Shown: one piece after another, positions 1 through 8,924 of the stretch
Numbering within the stretch: the first letter of the stretch is position 1
Layout of the letters: each line of letters starts with the position of its first letter
Assembly (NCBI GenBank): GCA_902801795.1
Contig: CADCJQ010000012.1
Location: 1-54,380 of the forward strand
Source: an uncultured Erysipelotrichaceae bacterium
Lineage (GTDB): Bacteria; Bacillota_I; Bacilli_A; RF39; UBA660
DNA: 54,380 bases
Direction of reading: 5' to 3'
The notes under the pieces: model-generated
Databases searched by the model: none
Told to the model about the DNA's origin: nothing
Seen by the model: the letters and a program-made list of their open reading frames with translations, nothing else
Made by a program: the position numbers and the translations under genes

Positions 1-621
1 ATTAATGTATCTTAATGTTTGAGGATTACTATTTAAATATTCATTTACCTTGCTATTGAATTTTTCTTGGGTTACTGGTTCATCAAGGAATTCTTGACAG
101 TATTTAAATTTTTGCATTAAATCACAAAAATCACTTGTATTTTCTTTAATACAATATTCATAATCCGTTGACGTACGACATTCGTCAGAATCATGATATT
201 TATTATAATATGGTAAAGTAATTGTTTTGGTTGTTATCTTTTTACCAGAACATGCATTAGCTACATAAGCATATATTGTTATCTTTACTTTTTCACCTTC
301 AGCAAATCCATTTAAGGTTGCCTTACCACTACTATCACCTTTAAACTCAGGAACATTATTCGTATAATAATTATTTCCTACTACAACCTGTAACTCCGGA
401 TTTAAATTAATAGCATTAATAGAATATTCTAGAAATTTATTAACTACTCCATTTGGTGTTGTTAACTCCTTGATTTCATAATCATATGAAAAATCAACTT
501 TTTCTGCAAGTTTACGAAGTCTTGTTAATTCACTACTTTCACATACTTCATCGGCATAAACATTCATTGCGCACATAAAAACCAAGAACACCCCAATAAT
601 AATCTTAATTTTCTTTTTCAT
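1..621 (-). CDS. secreted protein of unknown function (3' end cut by the window)
   Basis: The frame is open for 207 codons from an ATG at 621 to the window edge, so the C-terminus is missing. The product starts with a typical signal peptide: Lys-rich n-region, hydrophobic core about residues 6-18, and a plausible cleavage site after VYA (residues 21-23). The rest is soluble and contains several cysteines (CESSE near 27, and further Cys in the second half), which suggests an extracellular domain with disulfides. A stretch rich in Gly and Thr around residues 90-130 resembles an Ig-like beta domain, but I recognise no family. An AGAGAGA stretch precedes the start. No neighbour hints at a function. 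Confidence 0.6.
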   Translation of the reverse strand, partial: MKKKIKIIIGVFLVFMCAMNVYADEVCESSELTRLRKLAEKVDFSYDYEIKELTTPNGVVNKFLEYSINAINLNPELQVVVGNNYYTNNVPEFKGDSSGKATLNGFAEGEKVKITIYAYVANACSGKKITTKTITLPYYNKYHDSDECRTSTDYEYCIKENTSDFCDLMQKFKYCQEFLDEPVTQEKFNSKVNEYLNSNPQTLRYIN

Positions 622-727
622 CTCTCTCTCCTACGCTAATTAAATTATATCCTTTTTTTTTATTTAAAGCAAGATTTTTATCTTAAATATTTATTTTTTT
701 ATTAAAAAATAATTATTACATCACTCT

Positions 728-1249
728 TTATTGATGATCAATTCCATCTATAATAAAATTTTCGCTCTTATGAGGTTCTTTGAATAATAAATCACGATAA
801 TTTTGTTGTCTTAAAACTTCATACAATACTATGGCACAACAATTAGATAAATTAAGACTTCTCACATTACTACTCATTGGTATTCGCATACAGTGTTCTA
901 AGTCTTTTCCTAGTATTTCTCGTGGAATTCCTGTTGATTCTTTACCAAAAATAAGATATATTTCTTCATCCTGATTACTATAATCAAAACTTGTATGTGG
1001 CTTCTTTCCATATCTTGTAAAATAATAGAAAGTACCTTTATTCTTGCTTACAAAATCATCCCAATTATGATATACAGAATACTCTAGTTTATCAATATAA
1101 TTAACCCCTGAACGTTTGATAGAAGTTTCATCAAGTTTAAAACCTAATGGTTCAATTAAATGAAGTTTTGTATTAGTTGCCACACAAGTTCTCATAATAT
1201 TACCAGTGTTTTGAGGTATTTCTGGTTCATATAAAACAATATTTAACAT
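728..1249 (-). CDS. trmL: tRNA (cytidine(34)-2'-O)-methyltransferase TrmL
   Basis: This is a SPOUT-class methyltransferase that 2'-O-methylates the wobble C34/cmnm5U34 of tRNA-Leu isoacceptors using S-adenosylmethionine. At 173 residues it has about the family length. The hallmark segments are in order: NTGNIMR at 14-20, FGKESTGIP at 101-109 and NLSNCCAIVLYE at 133-144; the last forms the C-terminal trefoil-knot SAM site. The start is supported by a GGTGAT ribosome site just upstream. It stands alone on the minus strand after the terminator of the DUF362 gene and belongs to the housekeeping background. Confidence 0.93.
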   Translation of the reverse strand: MLNIVLYEPEIPQNTGNIMRTCVATNTKLHLIEPLGFKLDETSIKRSGVNYIDKLEYSVYHNWDDFVSKNKGTFYYFTRYGKKPHTSFDYSNQDEEIYLIFGKESTGIPREILGKDLEHCMRIPMSSNVRSLNLSNCCAIVLYEVLRQQNYRDLLFKEPHKSENFIIDGIDHQ

Positions 1250-1294
1250 AAAATCACCATAATTAATATAATACTTTTTCCAAAAAAAGTAAAT

Positions 1295-1318
1295 AAAAAC
1301 ATCCTTAAGGACGTTTTT
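1295..1318 (-). terminator. intrinsic terminator after the DUF362 gene
   Basis: The minus-strand RNA reads AAAAACGUCC-UUAA-GGAUGUUUUU, a 10-bp stem with one G-U pair followed by more U. It starts within the stop region of the DUF362 gene and ends its transcript before trmL. Confidence 0.75.
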
Positions 1319-2204
1319 ATATTTCTATTAATTCATAATCTCTTGTGCCAAGACCTAAACTTTCAGCATATTCAGTAATATGTCTTCCATACCTAGTATC
1401 AATTCTTTCCTTTATAGAATCTGTACCATCTTCATGAGTTTTCCAAATAGCATCCAAAAAGGCTTCATCATTTGCAACTGGATCAAGACTAGCAAATATG
1501 CCAATATCATCAATTACCGGATCCCCTTGATGAGCATCACAATCACAATCAAGTGAAATGTTATTAGCAACTGTAATATAAATAATTTTTTTATTATTTT
1601 CCTTTAAATAGTCCGCTACTGCTAATGCCGCCTCTGCCATACTTTCAATAAAACCAACTTGATTATCTGTATGATTCCAACATTCATCAGGATCTTCTGT
1701 TATACCACATGAATGAATATACGCTTTACCATTTCGAGAGGCAATACCAATAGATTGATTTTTAAGATTCGCTCCAAATCCACCCATAGCATGACCTTTA
1801 CCATGCGCTAAATTCACAATACTATCGTATTTAGAAAAGTTTTTTCCAATAATATCATATTTTAAATGTTTGCCATTATGAACAGGAATTTTAAATTCAC
1901 CATCGCCATCCATAATATCAACACCACGTCCCATATCACAAAAACCATGTTTACGAGCAACATCTAAATGCTCTTCTTTAGTATTTCTTGCACCCGGATA
2001 GGCTGTATTACATTCGATTATTGTACCATCTAACATATCAACAAAAGGTTTAATTAGTTCTTTTTTCAAATAGCCCTTGGCCCCATCTTCACCAGTAGAT
2101 ACCTTAATTCCAATATTACCTTTTAATTCTATACCTAAAGCCTTATATATTTTAATTAAACTTTCACTATTAATTTCTTTTGTAAAATACACTTTACTTT
2201 TCAT
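1317..2204 (-). CDS. DUF362 domain-containing protein
   Basis: The 295-residue product fits the DUF362 family, which is common in anaerobic Firmicutes and often linked to iron-sulfur proteins; its reaction is not established. Diagnostic features are the HGKGHAMGGFGANLKN block around 134-149, a cysteine cluster CDCDAH at 220-225 and the segment DIGIFASLDPVA at 233-244. It has no signal peptide or membrane segment, so it is cytoplasmic. The start has a perfect AAAGGAGG ribosome site. Many DUF362 proteins carry a ferredoxin-like 4Fe-4S domain; none is present here. Confidence 0.8.
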   Translation of the reverse strand: MKSKVYFTKEINSESLIKIYKALGIELKGNIGIKVSTGEDGAKGYLKKELIKPFVDMLDGTIIECNTAYPGARNTKEEHLDVARKHGFCDMGRGVDIMDGDGEFKIPVHNGKHLKYDIIGKNFSKYDSIVNLAHGKGHAMGGFGANLKNQSIGIASRNGKAYIHSCGITEDPDECWNHTDNQVGFIESMAEAALAVADYLKENNKKIIYITVANNISLDCDCDAHQGDPVIDDIGIFASLDPVANDEAFLDAIWKTHEDGTDSIKERIDTRYGRHITEYAESLGLGTRDYELIEI

Positions 2205-2243
2205 AATAACCTCCTTTATATCAAAATGATGTTTTAGTTATTA

Positions 2244-2948
2244 TTAATCAAATATTACACTATAATTGGTTCCAATTTCTTTTCCAGCACTCACAATATA
2301 ATTTTCAAAAAACTTCTTAGCACGTTCATACGCTAAATCACGATGTTCTTTATCATCACTTGCTTTCGTCTTTAAAGTTTTGATTGAGTTTTCAACGGCC
2401 TCTATTTTATCATCATTAGAAACTGAGGTTAGAAAGCCAGAATCCGTTACAGGATCTTTTATATATTCTTTTATTAATCTTGGTTCTCCTAAAACTTCTG
2501 CTTCAGGAAGATGAACTTTAACTTCATTTTTAAAATTTGGTTTCTCAATCTTAACTTTTTTAGCATCAATTCCATATTCTATTACAGCATCATATTCTAA
2601 CCAATACTTTTTATAACCAATATTACCAAATATTTTTCCAATAGTTGAAGCCTCATCAATTTTCTCAGCTACATTATGATAATATACTTCTACAGTCGCT
2701 AAATTACATATTTTTTCTATTTTAGAGTAATTAGAGTTTTTAAAAATACTTGGTAGTCTTTTAGGAATAACTATTACTACTATTAATAATATCCCTAATA
2801 TAATGGCAAACTTATAAGGAATATTTTTTATCTTTTCTAAGAAAGATTTTTTTTCTGTTTTTTTCTCTTTACTTTCTTCTTTTTCTTCAGTTTTCTTATT
2901 ATCTATTTCTTCTTCTACAGTTATTTCTTTTTCCTTTTTTTCTTCCAT
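2244..2948 (-). CDS. DUF4230-family membrane-anchored protein (second of a tandem pair)
   Basis: The first 40 residues are a very charged Glu/Lys segment predicted to be cytoplasmic. One membrane helix follows (roughly 45-62, rich in Ile/Val), then an external domain of about 160 residues typical of DUF4230. I place the start at the ATG at 2948, one base after the stop of the upstream gene, with GGTG as ribosome site, which suggests coupled translation; longer starts run back into that gene. It is a diverged paralogue of the neighbour: both have a tyrosine-rich VEVYYHNVAE/WNGIAEYYNG segment and a C-terminal helix with AK(E/K)xAK-like spacing. The function is unknown. Confidence 0.7.
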   Translation of the reverse strand: MEEKKEKEITVEEEIDNKKTEEKEESKEKKTEKKSFLEKIKNIPYKFAIILGILLIVVIVIPKRLPSIFKNSNYSKIEKICNLATVEVYYHNVAEKIDEASTIGKIFGNIGYKKYWLEYDAVIEYGIDAKKVKIEKPNFKNEVKVHLPEAEVLGEPRLIKEYIKDPVTDSGFLTSVSNDDKIEAVENSIKTLKTKASDDKEHRDLAYERAKKFFENYIVSAGKEIGTNYSVIFD

Positions 2949-2949
2949 C

Positions 2950-3567
2950 TTATTCACCATCTTTCCAAACAATTTTATATCCGCTTTCTTCTATAATTGG
3001 AAGTAATAAACCTTCAATCGTTGTTTTAGCGTTTTCTTTGGCAATATCTAGCATCTCAACTCTTTCTTGTACTTTTTTCTCGGCATCTTCTTCACATGTT
3101 GTTACAATATCTCGCATTTCAATTTTAGTATCATGAGGAATGAATGATAAACTTTTACCATCATCTTTAAACACTACTTTAGGAGTTAATTCTATTTTAG
3201 GTAATGTAATATTAATTATTTTTTCATTATCATCTACCGAGATATTATTTTTATTAAAATCCTCCATATTCATCGAAGCTTCTATTTGTGCTTCATACTT
3301 AATAAAGGTATCAACTTCAGTATCAACACCATTATAATATTCGGCAATACCATTCCATGTAAATCTTGCTAAATTAAATTTTTCAATTTCATCAACTTTG
3401 ATAACATTTGATGATGAATTAAACGTTACTCTACTTTTCGTAAATTTAGAAACAACAATAACAATAATTGCAATAATAACAACTAAATATATAACCTTTC
3501 TTACAATATCTAAACCAATCAAAACCTTTTTACCTGTACTTTCTTTAACAACTTTTTTTTCATCCAT
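2950..3567 (-). CDS. DUF4230-family membrane-anchored protein (first of a tandem pair)
   Basis: The start at 3567 (MDEKKVVKES) is chosen because GGAGAGG lies six bases upstream; the in-frame GTG at 3582 overlaps that ribosome site. After about 20 charged residues comes one long hydrophobic helix (about 22-42), then an external domain ending in ESGYKIVWKDGE. The domain matches DUF4230, a family of single-pass proteins of unknown role. It is cotranscribed with the downstream paralogue and is probably the product of a tandem duplication, although protein identity is now low. Confidence 0.7.
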   Translation of the reverse strand: MDEKKVVKESTGKKVLIGLDIVRKVIYLVVIIAIIVIVVSKFTKSRVTFNSSSNVIKVDEIEKFNLARFTWNGIAEYYNGVDTEVDTFIKYEAQIEASMNMEDFNKNNISVDDNEKIINITLPKIELTPKVVFKDDGKSLSFIPHDTKIEMRDIVTTCEEDAEKKVQERVEMLDIAKENAKTTIEGLLLPIIEESGYKIVWKDGE

Positions 3568-3596
3568 ATTATACCTCTCCACTACTTTATAATTAA

Positions 3597-3625
3597 ATTA
3601 TACCATTATATAGTTAATTAATCAA
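3597..3625 (-). promoter_or_regulatory. promoter of the DUF4230 pair
   Basis: Minus-strand TTGATT at 3625-3620 and TATAAT at 3602-3597 are separated by exactly 17 bases, about 30 bases before the start. This is a good sigma-A type promoter. Confidence 0.65.
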
Positions 3626-3954
3626 TTATTTTTTTACATAACAATGTATAAATCCATTTACGTTTGATAAATACAAACAAGTAAGTAACCAGCATAACTA
3701 ATTACTGTTCTCTAACGCAAAAAAAGTTCAAACATCACTTAAAAACATGATAACAAACCGCCAAACAATCTTAATTTTTATTTTCACAATAAAAAACAAG
3801 CATTTTGCTTGTTTAATATTTTAGTTTTAAAATTTCTTAATACTTACATTTCAAAAAACACTTGTCTAAACCACATAGTTTCAAATATTTTTTTAATACT
3901 TTAAACTATTAAAGTCTAAATTTAAGTAACTATAACCTTCTGTATAATCATTTT
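3626..3954. other. 329-base intergenic stretch without a gene
   Basis: It is AT-rich with no ORF carrying a ribosome site. The only clear structure is the AAACAAGC/GCTTGTTT hairpin at 3794-3814. Its minus-strand side is followed by TTTTTTATT, so it is the likely terminator of the long surface-protein gene that ends at 3955. I see nothing else in it. Confidence 0.5.
3794..3814 (-). terminator. terminator hairpin downstream of the Big_2 surface protein
   Basis: Eight-base stem AAACAAGC/GCTTGTTT with a five-base loop, then a T run on the minus strand. It lies 140 bases after the stop. A near-identical stem is reused at 6336-6354. Confidence 0.55.
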
Positions 3955-6195
3955 TTAAGTTTTTCTTATAGATACTTCCCCACTAAATCCAAATAATTGT
4001 TTAAGTTTATTTTCGATTTCTTTCTTATTATCACTTTCTACAATCATCGTTCTTGTGTACATTTTATTATTATCTTTATAGAAATTACAAATGGCTGTAT
4101 ATCCACTTATTTTACCAGTACTGATATTGTGTAATATAACTTCTACTCTATTAGCTTGAGTAACATTATTAACTGTATTATTTTTTTTCACACATCTTTC
4201 TTCTGTAACAACTTGATCAAAACATTTTTTATTTATATGTGATGTAACCGTATTAGCCTCTTCTACACAATTTTCTTCGCCACTTGGAATCTGAGTATCA
4301 TTACCATTTATTGTTATTAAATTACGTTCTAAATCTGGTCCTATTGACCCATTTAATGTTGCTTTATCCCATCCAACTATTTGATCTCCTAAGTGATTAT
4401 TTATTATTTTCATATATCCTTTTATACCTGCCCAAAGTTGAATTGATCTTTTACCAGTATTTCCATATATAGTATTGCCTTCAATCAAAATATTTTCATA
4501 AAACATCGATGTATTATTTCTTTCAATATCAATTCCTACTTGTGGCCAAGTTCCATGAGTATAACGAATAATATTAGATTTAATATTTATATTTTTTCCT
4601 TGTATAATACTAATTCCATTACGTCGTACACTATCAATAAGATTATTTTGAATATTAACAGAACCTTCTTTGGCTAAATTATATGGAAAATTTATATAAA
4701 TACCATCTCCCATCATATTTTTAATTGTTAAATTTTCAATATTAACACCAACTGAATAAATAGCAACTCCATGACCTGATTCATGAGTTCCTCCATCACA
4801 TTTTAAAGCGCCATATTTATCACATTCCATCTCTTTATCAAGACACATATGTACTGTTCTATCACCTAATAATGTTCCATTTTTTAAAGTTACAATTCCC
4901 GCATCTTGATTATTTATTTTAAATAATTGATATGAACCTACTCCATTTTTATAAACATTAAAAGTCGAACCATTCAAATCTAACGTTATATTAGAAAAAT
5001 TAATTAATATTGGCGTTGACTTTACTTCAAAGAAATAATTTCCTTTAGGTATTTGAATAGATGTAATTTCATTTCGATGCACACATTGTAAATAATTATT
5101 CATATTTTCTACATTGCTTGCTGCAATGCTTTGATTTTCTCCTTCTTTAAGATTTAATGAACAATTTTCTTTTATCTTTACTGTACATGTTGCTGTTTTT
5201 CCATTATTTGTTTTAGCAGTTATCACTGCAGTCCCACCAAGTTTTCCTGTTATTTTTCCATTTGCATCTATTGTTGCAACAGTAGAATTACTACTTGACC
5301 AAGTAACAGTTTTATTAGTTGCATTACTTGGACTTATTGTTGCAGATAATGTTTCAGTTGAACCCATATCTATACTTGTTGTTGTCTTATTTAGTGTTAC
5401 TCCTGTCACTGCTATTTCCTGTGGTGCCAGTGGTATAACATTAACGACACATGTTGCTGTTTTTCCATTAGCTGTTGTTGCTGTTATTGTTGCTGTTCCT
5501 GCTGCTTTTCCCGTAACTATTCCATTAGCATCTATTGTTGCAACTCCAATATTACTACTAGACCACGTAATAGCCTTGTTAGTAGCATCAGCTGGAGTTA
5601 TTGCTACAACTAATGTATCTGTTTTTCCTATTTCAATACTTGTTGTCGTCTTATTTAGTGTTACTCCAGTCACTACTATTTCTTGTGGTGCTGGTGGTAT
5701 AACATTAACGACACATGTTGCTGTTTTTCCATTAGCTGTTGTTGCTGTTATTGTTGCTGTTCCTGCTGCTTTCGCCGTAACTAAGCCATCCTTTATGGTT
5801 GTGATACTTGTATCACTACTTGTCCATGTTAATGTTTTATTTGTTGCATTAGATGGTTCTATTGTTGCAACTATAGTTTCGGTTTTATCTACTTCCATGC
5901 TTATAGTTGTTTTGTCCAATGTTACTCCAGTTATGGTAATCTCCTGTAATTTAAAACGATACAAAAGATAAATAATTATAAAAATAACAACTATTATTAT
6001 ACAAAAAAATATTAAAAACTTTTTACTCTTTTTTGGTGGATTATTTCCATCATAATATAATTGATTATTACCATCTTTTAGATTTTTTTCAAATTCATTA
6101 TATGAATTATAATAATCATTTTTATACCCTATATCAATATTTTGGTCATAATTATTATTAAATAATTCACTTTGATTTTGTTCATTGTTATTCAT
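3955..6195 (-). CDS. membrane-anchored surface protein with three Big_2 Ig domains and a beta-helix domain
   Basis: The 746-residue protein has an Asn/Tyr-rich cytoplasmic N-terminus (1-57) and one membrane helix (about 59-79). Three bacterial Ig-like (Big_2) repeats follow, from about residue 87 to 345, each beginning with a variant of (I/V)TGVTLxKT and ending in TATCxVxV/I. A right-handed beta-helix region at about 360-620 is rich in N-I-x-I/V ladders such as VNIENLTIKN and SNIIRYTHGTW, like PbH1/pectate-lyase-fold proteins. The last about 110 residues contain six cysteines and look like a separate cap. The fold suggests binding to or cleavage of polysaccharide; no catalytic set is recognised. 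It is anchored by the N-terminal helix, since no LPXTG motif is present. AGGGTGATGTT precedes the start. Confidence 0.72.
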   Translation of the reverse strand: MNNNEQNQSELFNNNYDQNIDIGYKNDYYNSYNEFEKNLKDGNNQLYYDGNNPPKKSKKFLIFFCIIIVVIFIIIYLLYRFKLQEITITGVTLDKTTISMEVDKTETIVATIEPSNATNKTLTWTSSDTSITTIKDGLVTAKAAGTATITATTANGKTATCVVNVIPPAPQEIVVTGVTLNKTTTSIEIGKTDTLVVAITPADATNKAITWSSSNIGVATIDANGIVTGKAAGTATITATTANGKTATCVVNVIPLAPQEIAVTGVTLNKTTTSIDMGSTETLSATISPSNATNKTVTWSSSNSTVATIDANGKITGKLGGTAVITAKTNNGKTATCTVKIKENCSLNLKEGENQSIAASNVENMNNYLQCVHRNEITSIQIPKGNYFFEVKSTPILINFSNITLDLNGSTFNVYKNGVGSYQLFKINNQDAGIVTLKNGTLLGDRTVHMCLDKEMECDKYGALKCDGGTHESGHGVAIYSVGVNIENLTIKNMMGDGIYINFPYNLAKEGSVNIQNNLIDSVRRNGISIIQGKNINIKSNIIRYTHGTWPQVGIDIERNNTSMFYENILIEGNTIYGNTGKRSIQLWAGIKGYMKIINNHLGDQIVGWDKATLNGSIGPDLERNLITINGNDTQIPSGEENCVEEANTVTSHINKKCFDQVVTEERCVKKNNTVNNVTQANRVEVILHNISTGKISGYTAICNFYKDNNKMYTRTMIVESDNKKEIENKLKQLFGFSGEVSIRKT
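5160..5945 (-). repeat. three tandem Big_2-coding repeats, partly identical at the DNA level
   Basis: Three units of about 260 bp encode the Ig-like domains. About 80 bases at 5431-5510 and at 5691-5770 are almost identical, 260 bases apart, including silent positions. This points to recent duplication or conversion, so repeat number may vary between strains. Confidence 0.75.
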
Positions 6196-6329
6196 AACAT
6201 CACCCTATTAAAAATTTATCATATTTATAACAAAAAGTCTATATTTTTTTTATGAAATATTTTTTTATGAAAAACAACAAACATCTTATGTATTTTGCCC
6301 CTTACCTTATAATAAAAGTAATTAAATAA

Positions 6330-6354
6330 TAAAAAAACAAGCAATCTGCTTGTT
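6330..6354 (-). terminator. terminator after the frameshifted SDR copy
   Basis: Stem AACAAGCA/TGCTTGTT (6336-6354) followed by a long T run on the minus strand, seven bases after the stop codon. Confidence 0.75.
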
Positions 6355-6360
6355 CATAAC

Positions 6361-7118
6361 TTATACACAAGTATAGCCACCATCAACGGTAAGAATAGTA
6401 CCTGTTACATAACTTGCTTCATCACTTTCTAAAAAGATAGCAGCTGCATTAAGTTCGCCTTCTTTACCATATCGTCCCATAGGAACCGTTTGTTTCATAT
6501 AATTTTTAAAGTCTTCTGTATCAAGAACCGCTTTTGTTAATTCCGTTTCAAAATAACCTTGACATATACAATTACAAGTAATATTATATTTAGCAAGTTC
6601 TGCAGCAACTGCTCTTGTGAAGTTAACAACACCACCTTTACTTGCATGATAAGCTACTGTTCCCATTGCGGTATTTCCAACAAGACCATACATTGAAGCA
6701 ATATTAATTATTCTTCCATAATTATTTTTTTTCATAATATTACCAAAAGCTCTTGTAACTTTAAATACCGAAGTAAGATCAGTTGCTATTGTAAAATCCC
6801 ATTCTTCATCCGTCATTTCAAGAACTCCTTTATCACGACTTGCCCCTGCACAATTAACTAAAATATCAACTTTGCCAAAACTTGTTCAGTTATTTCCGCT
6901 GCTTTATTAATTTTATTAGTATTTGTAACATCACATTCTATCGCCAAAACTTTTGTTCCTTTACTTTCTAACTCATTTTTTAATTCTTTAAGTCTATCAA
7001 ATCTTCTTGCTAGTATAACTAGACTTGCTCCACATTCAGCAAAAGCATAACACATTTGTCTACCAAGACCGGATGGCGCTCCTGTAACTACTGCCACTCT
7101 TCCCTTTAGATTAAACAT
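6361..7118 (-). pseudogene. frameshifted duplicate of the short-chain dehydrogenase at 8149-8907
   Basis: The sequence is almost the same as the intact gene 1.8 kb away, but the A run at 6877-6880 has four A where the intact copy has five (8665-8669). The frame breaks after residue 81, just before the NCAG motif, and the rest continues in another frame. There are also changes at conserved places: Q for P in the CPGYFETEL loop, E for G in FLGSDEAS, and a changed C-terminus. The added missense changes argue for decay after duplication; a sequencing error in the A run remains possible. Confidence 0.8.
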
Positions 7119-7145
7119 ATTCTTTTTTCTTTCTTATCATATATA

Positions 7146-8060
7146 TCATTTCTTATTACTTCGATATATATCATAACATAAATATAAAAATATTATTAAA
7201 ATACTTATTATTATCATAATTAATAATGGCTCGTTCTTCATCTTTGAAAACGAAGATATTTGTGTTTCATTCATTTCATTTTTTTTATTACAATTATTAA
7301 CATCAATGATTTCATTTATAAAAGTATAATCACCTCTATCACTATACTTTCCCCAAACATACCTATTATTATTCAAATAGCATCTATCTTCTTCATAACA
7401 TCTAACGTTATCGTCTTTTCCTAAAATAAACCAATCATTTCCCGGAGACATATTAGATATTTGATATTTATTACCATCAGTGTCAAAACGACGCCAACAA
7501 TACTTTTCTGGTTCTTTACAATCATTTTTATTTCCAACGCCAGAAATTTTTTCATAACCGGCTATTTCTCTATACTTTCCCCAAATGTAATTATTGCCAT
7601 TTTTATAGCAAAAAGATTCCTCATCACATTTTAGGTCTTTAGCTTTTCCCACTTTTATCCAACCAGTTCCCGGTGATATATTGGTTATGGCATATTTATT
7701 TCCGTCTGCACTAGGATAGCGCCAACAATAATCTACTTTTTGACACGTTCCGCATCCAGCCTTACCATAACCATAAACTGTTTCATATCCGTCAGAACAT
7801 GGTACACAATCATCTTTCGTTTTAGCATGACTTGACTTTGGTTCTGTGCCATAAGGACAGCAAAAATAAGTCTTACCATCTGGACAATAATTGCCATCTT
7901 TTTTCAAACATGAATCACAACTATACTGAGTAGGATATGAACCAGGTTCACATAAAACATCACCTACATATTTAAATCCAATGTCATTTAGTAATAGTTT
8001 TTCAATTAAAAAAACTGATATCATAGTTATCGCAATAAAAAATCTCTTTTTTAAATTCAT
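7146..8060 (-). CDS. cysteine-rich single-pass surface protein with two internal repeats
   Basis: The 304-residue product has a signal peptide (about 1-24), then a Cys-rich EGF/GCC2-like part at about 36-110. Two copies of a repeat of about 72 residues follow (about 111-182 and 187-258), each with YCWR, DGNKY, SPG, a WxxxGK-like loop, CYxNNxxxxWGKY and a closing Cys. A C-terminal helix (about 277-295) precedes RSNKK, so it is a type I membrane protein facing outwards. I do not know the family. It lies exactly between two copies of an SDR gene, which suggests it was brought in or trapped by that duplication. GAGGT precedes the start. Confidence 0.65.
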   Translation of the reverse strand: MNLKKRFFIAITMISVFLIEKLLLNDIGFKYVGDVLCEPGSYPTQYSCDSCLKKDGNYCPDGKTYFCCPYGTEPKSSHAKTKDDCVPCSDGYETVYGYGKAGCGTCQKVDYCWRYPSADGNKYAITNISPGTGWIKVGKAKDLKCDEESFCYKNGNNYIWGKYREIAGYEKISGVGNKNDCKEPEKYCWRRFDTDGNKYQISNMSPGNDWFILGKDDNVRCYEEDRCYLNNNRYVWGKYSDRGDYTFINEIIDVNNCNKKNEMNETQISSFSKMKNEPLLIMIIISILIIFLYLCYDIYRSNKK

Positions 8061-8148
8061 ATTATTAGTACCTCAAATGATCAAAAAAACGTTCAAGCAA
8101 TAATAATCAACTTAAACAATTTTTTAAGAAAGCGTCAAAATAAAAATT

Positions 8149-8907
8149 TTAAATAGCAGTATACCCACCATCAACGGTAAGAATAGTACCTGTTACATAA
8201 CTTGCTTCATCACTTCCTAAAAAGATAGCAGCTGCATTAAGTTCACCTTCTTTACCATATCGTCCCATAGGAACCGTTTGTTTCATATAATTTTTAAAGT
8301 CTTCCGTATCAAGAACCGCTTTTGTTAATTCTGTTTCAAAATAACCTGGACATATACAGTTACAAGTAATATTATATTTAGCAAGTTCTGCAGCAACTGC
8401 TCTTGTGAAGTTAACAACACCACCTTTACTTGCATGATAAGCGACTGTTCCCATTGCGGTATTTCCAACAAGTCCATACATTGAAGCAATATTAATTATT
8501 CTTCCATAATTATTTTTTTTCATAATATTACCAAAAGCTCTTGTAACTTTAAATACCGAAGTAAGATCCGTTGCTATTGTAAAATCCCATTCTTCATCTG
8601 TCATTTCAAGAACTCCTTTATCACGACTTGCTCCTGCACAATTAACTAAAATATCAACTTTACCAAAAACTTGTTCAGTTATTTCCGCTGCTTTATTAAT
8701 TTTATTAGTATTTGTAACATCACATTCTATCGCCAAAACTTTTGTTCCATGACTTTCTAACTCATTTTTTAGTTCTTTAAGTCTATCAAATCTTCTTGCT
8801 AGTATAACTAGACTTGCACCGCATTCTGCAAAAGCATGACACATCTGTCTTCCAAGACCTGATGACGCTCCTGTAACTACTGCCACTCTTCCCTTTAGAT
8901 TAAACAT
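8149..8907 (-). CDS. short-chain dehydrogenase/reductase (SDR), intact copy
   Basis: This is a 252-residue classical SDR, NAD(P)-dependent. It has the cofactor loop TGASSGLG at 12-19, NCAG at 89-92, catalytic Ser142 and YHASK (Tyr157, Lys161), and a C-terminal TGxxLTVDGG motif near 240. The closest subfamilies by eye are FabG-like and gluconate 5-dehydrogenase-like; the substrate cannot be told from sequence. It follows the flavin reductase gene by 17 bases and probably belongs to the same operon. It is the parent of the frameshifted copy at 6361-7118. Confidence 0.85.
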   Translation of the reverse strand: MFNLKGRVAVVTGASSGLGRQMCHAFAECGASLVILARRFDRLKELKNELESHGTKVLAIECDVTNTNKINKAAEITEQVFGKVDILVNCAGASRDKGVLEMTDEEWDFTIATDLTSVFKVTRAFGNIMKKNNYGRIINIASMYGLVGNTAMGTVAYHASKGGVVNFTRAVAAELAKYNITCNCICPGYFETELTKAVLDTEDFKNYMKQTVPMGRYGKEGELNAAAIFLGSDEASYVTGTILTVDGGYTAI

Positions 8908-8924
8908 ATTCTTTTCTCTCCCTT

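Noticed and set aside
5576-5971. Long plus-strand reading frame opposite the Big_2 repeats
   Set aside because: It is a mirror of the Thr/Ala/Val-rich repeats on the minus strand and has no ribosome site or sensible protein pattern.
6877-6880. Programmed frameshift in the SDR copy
   Set aside because: The intact copy has one more A at the same place and no frameshift, and the short copy has extra missense changes at conserved residues, so decay or a read error is simpler.
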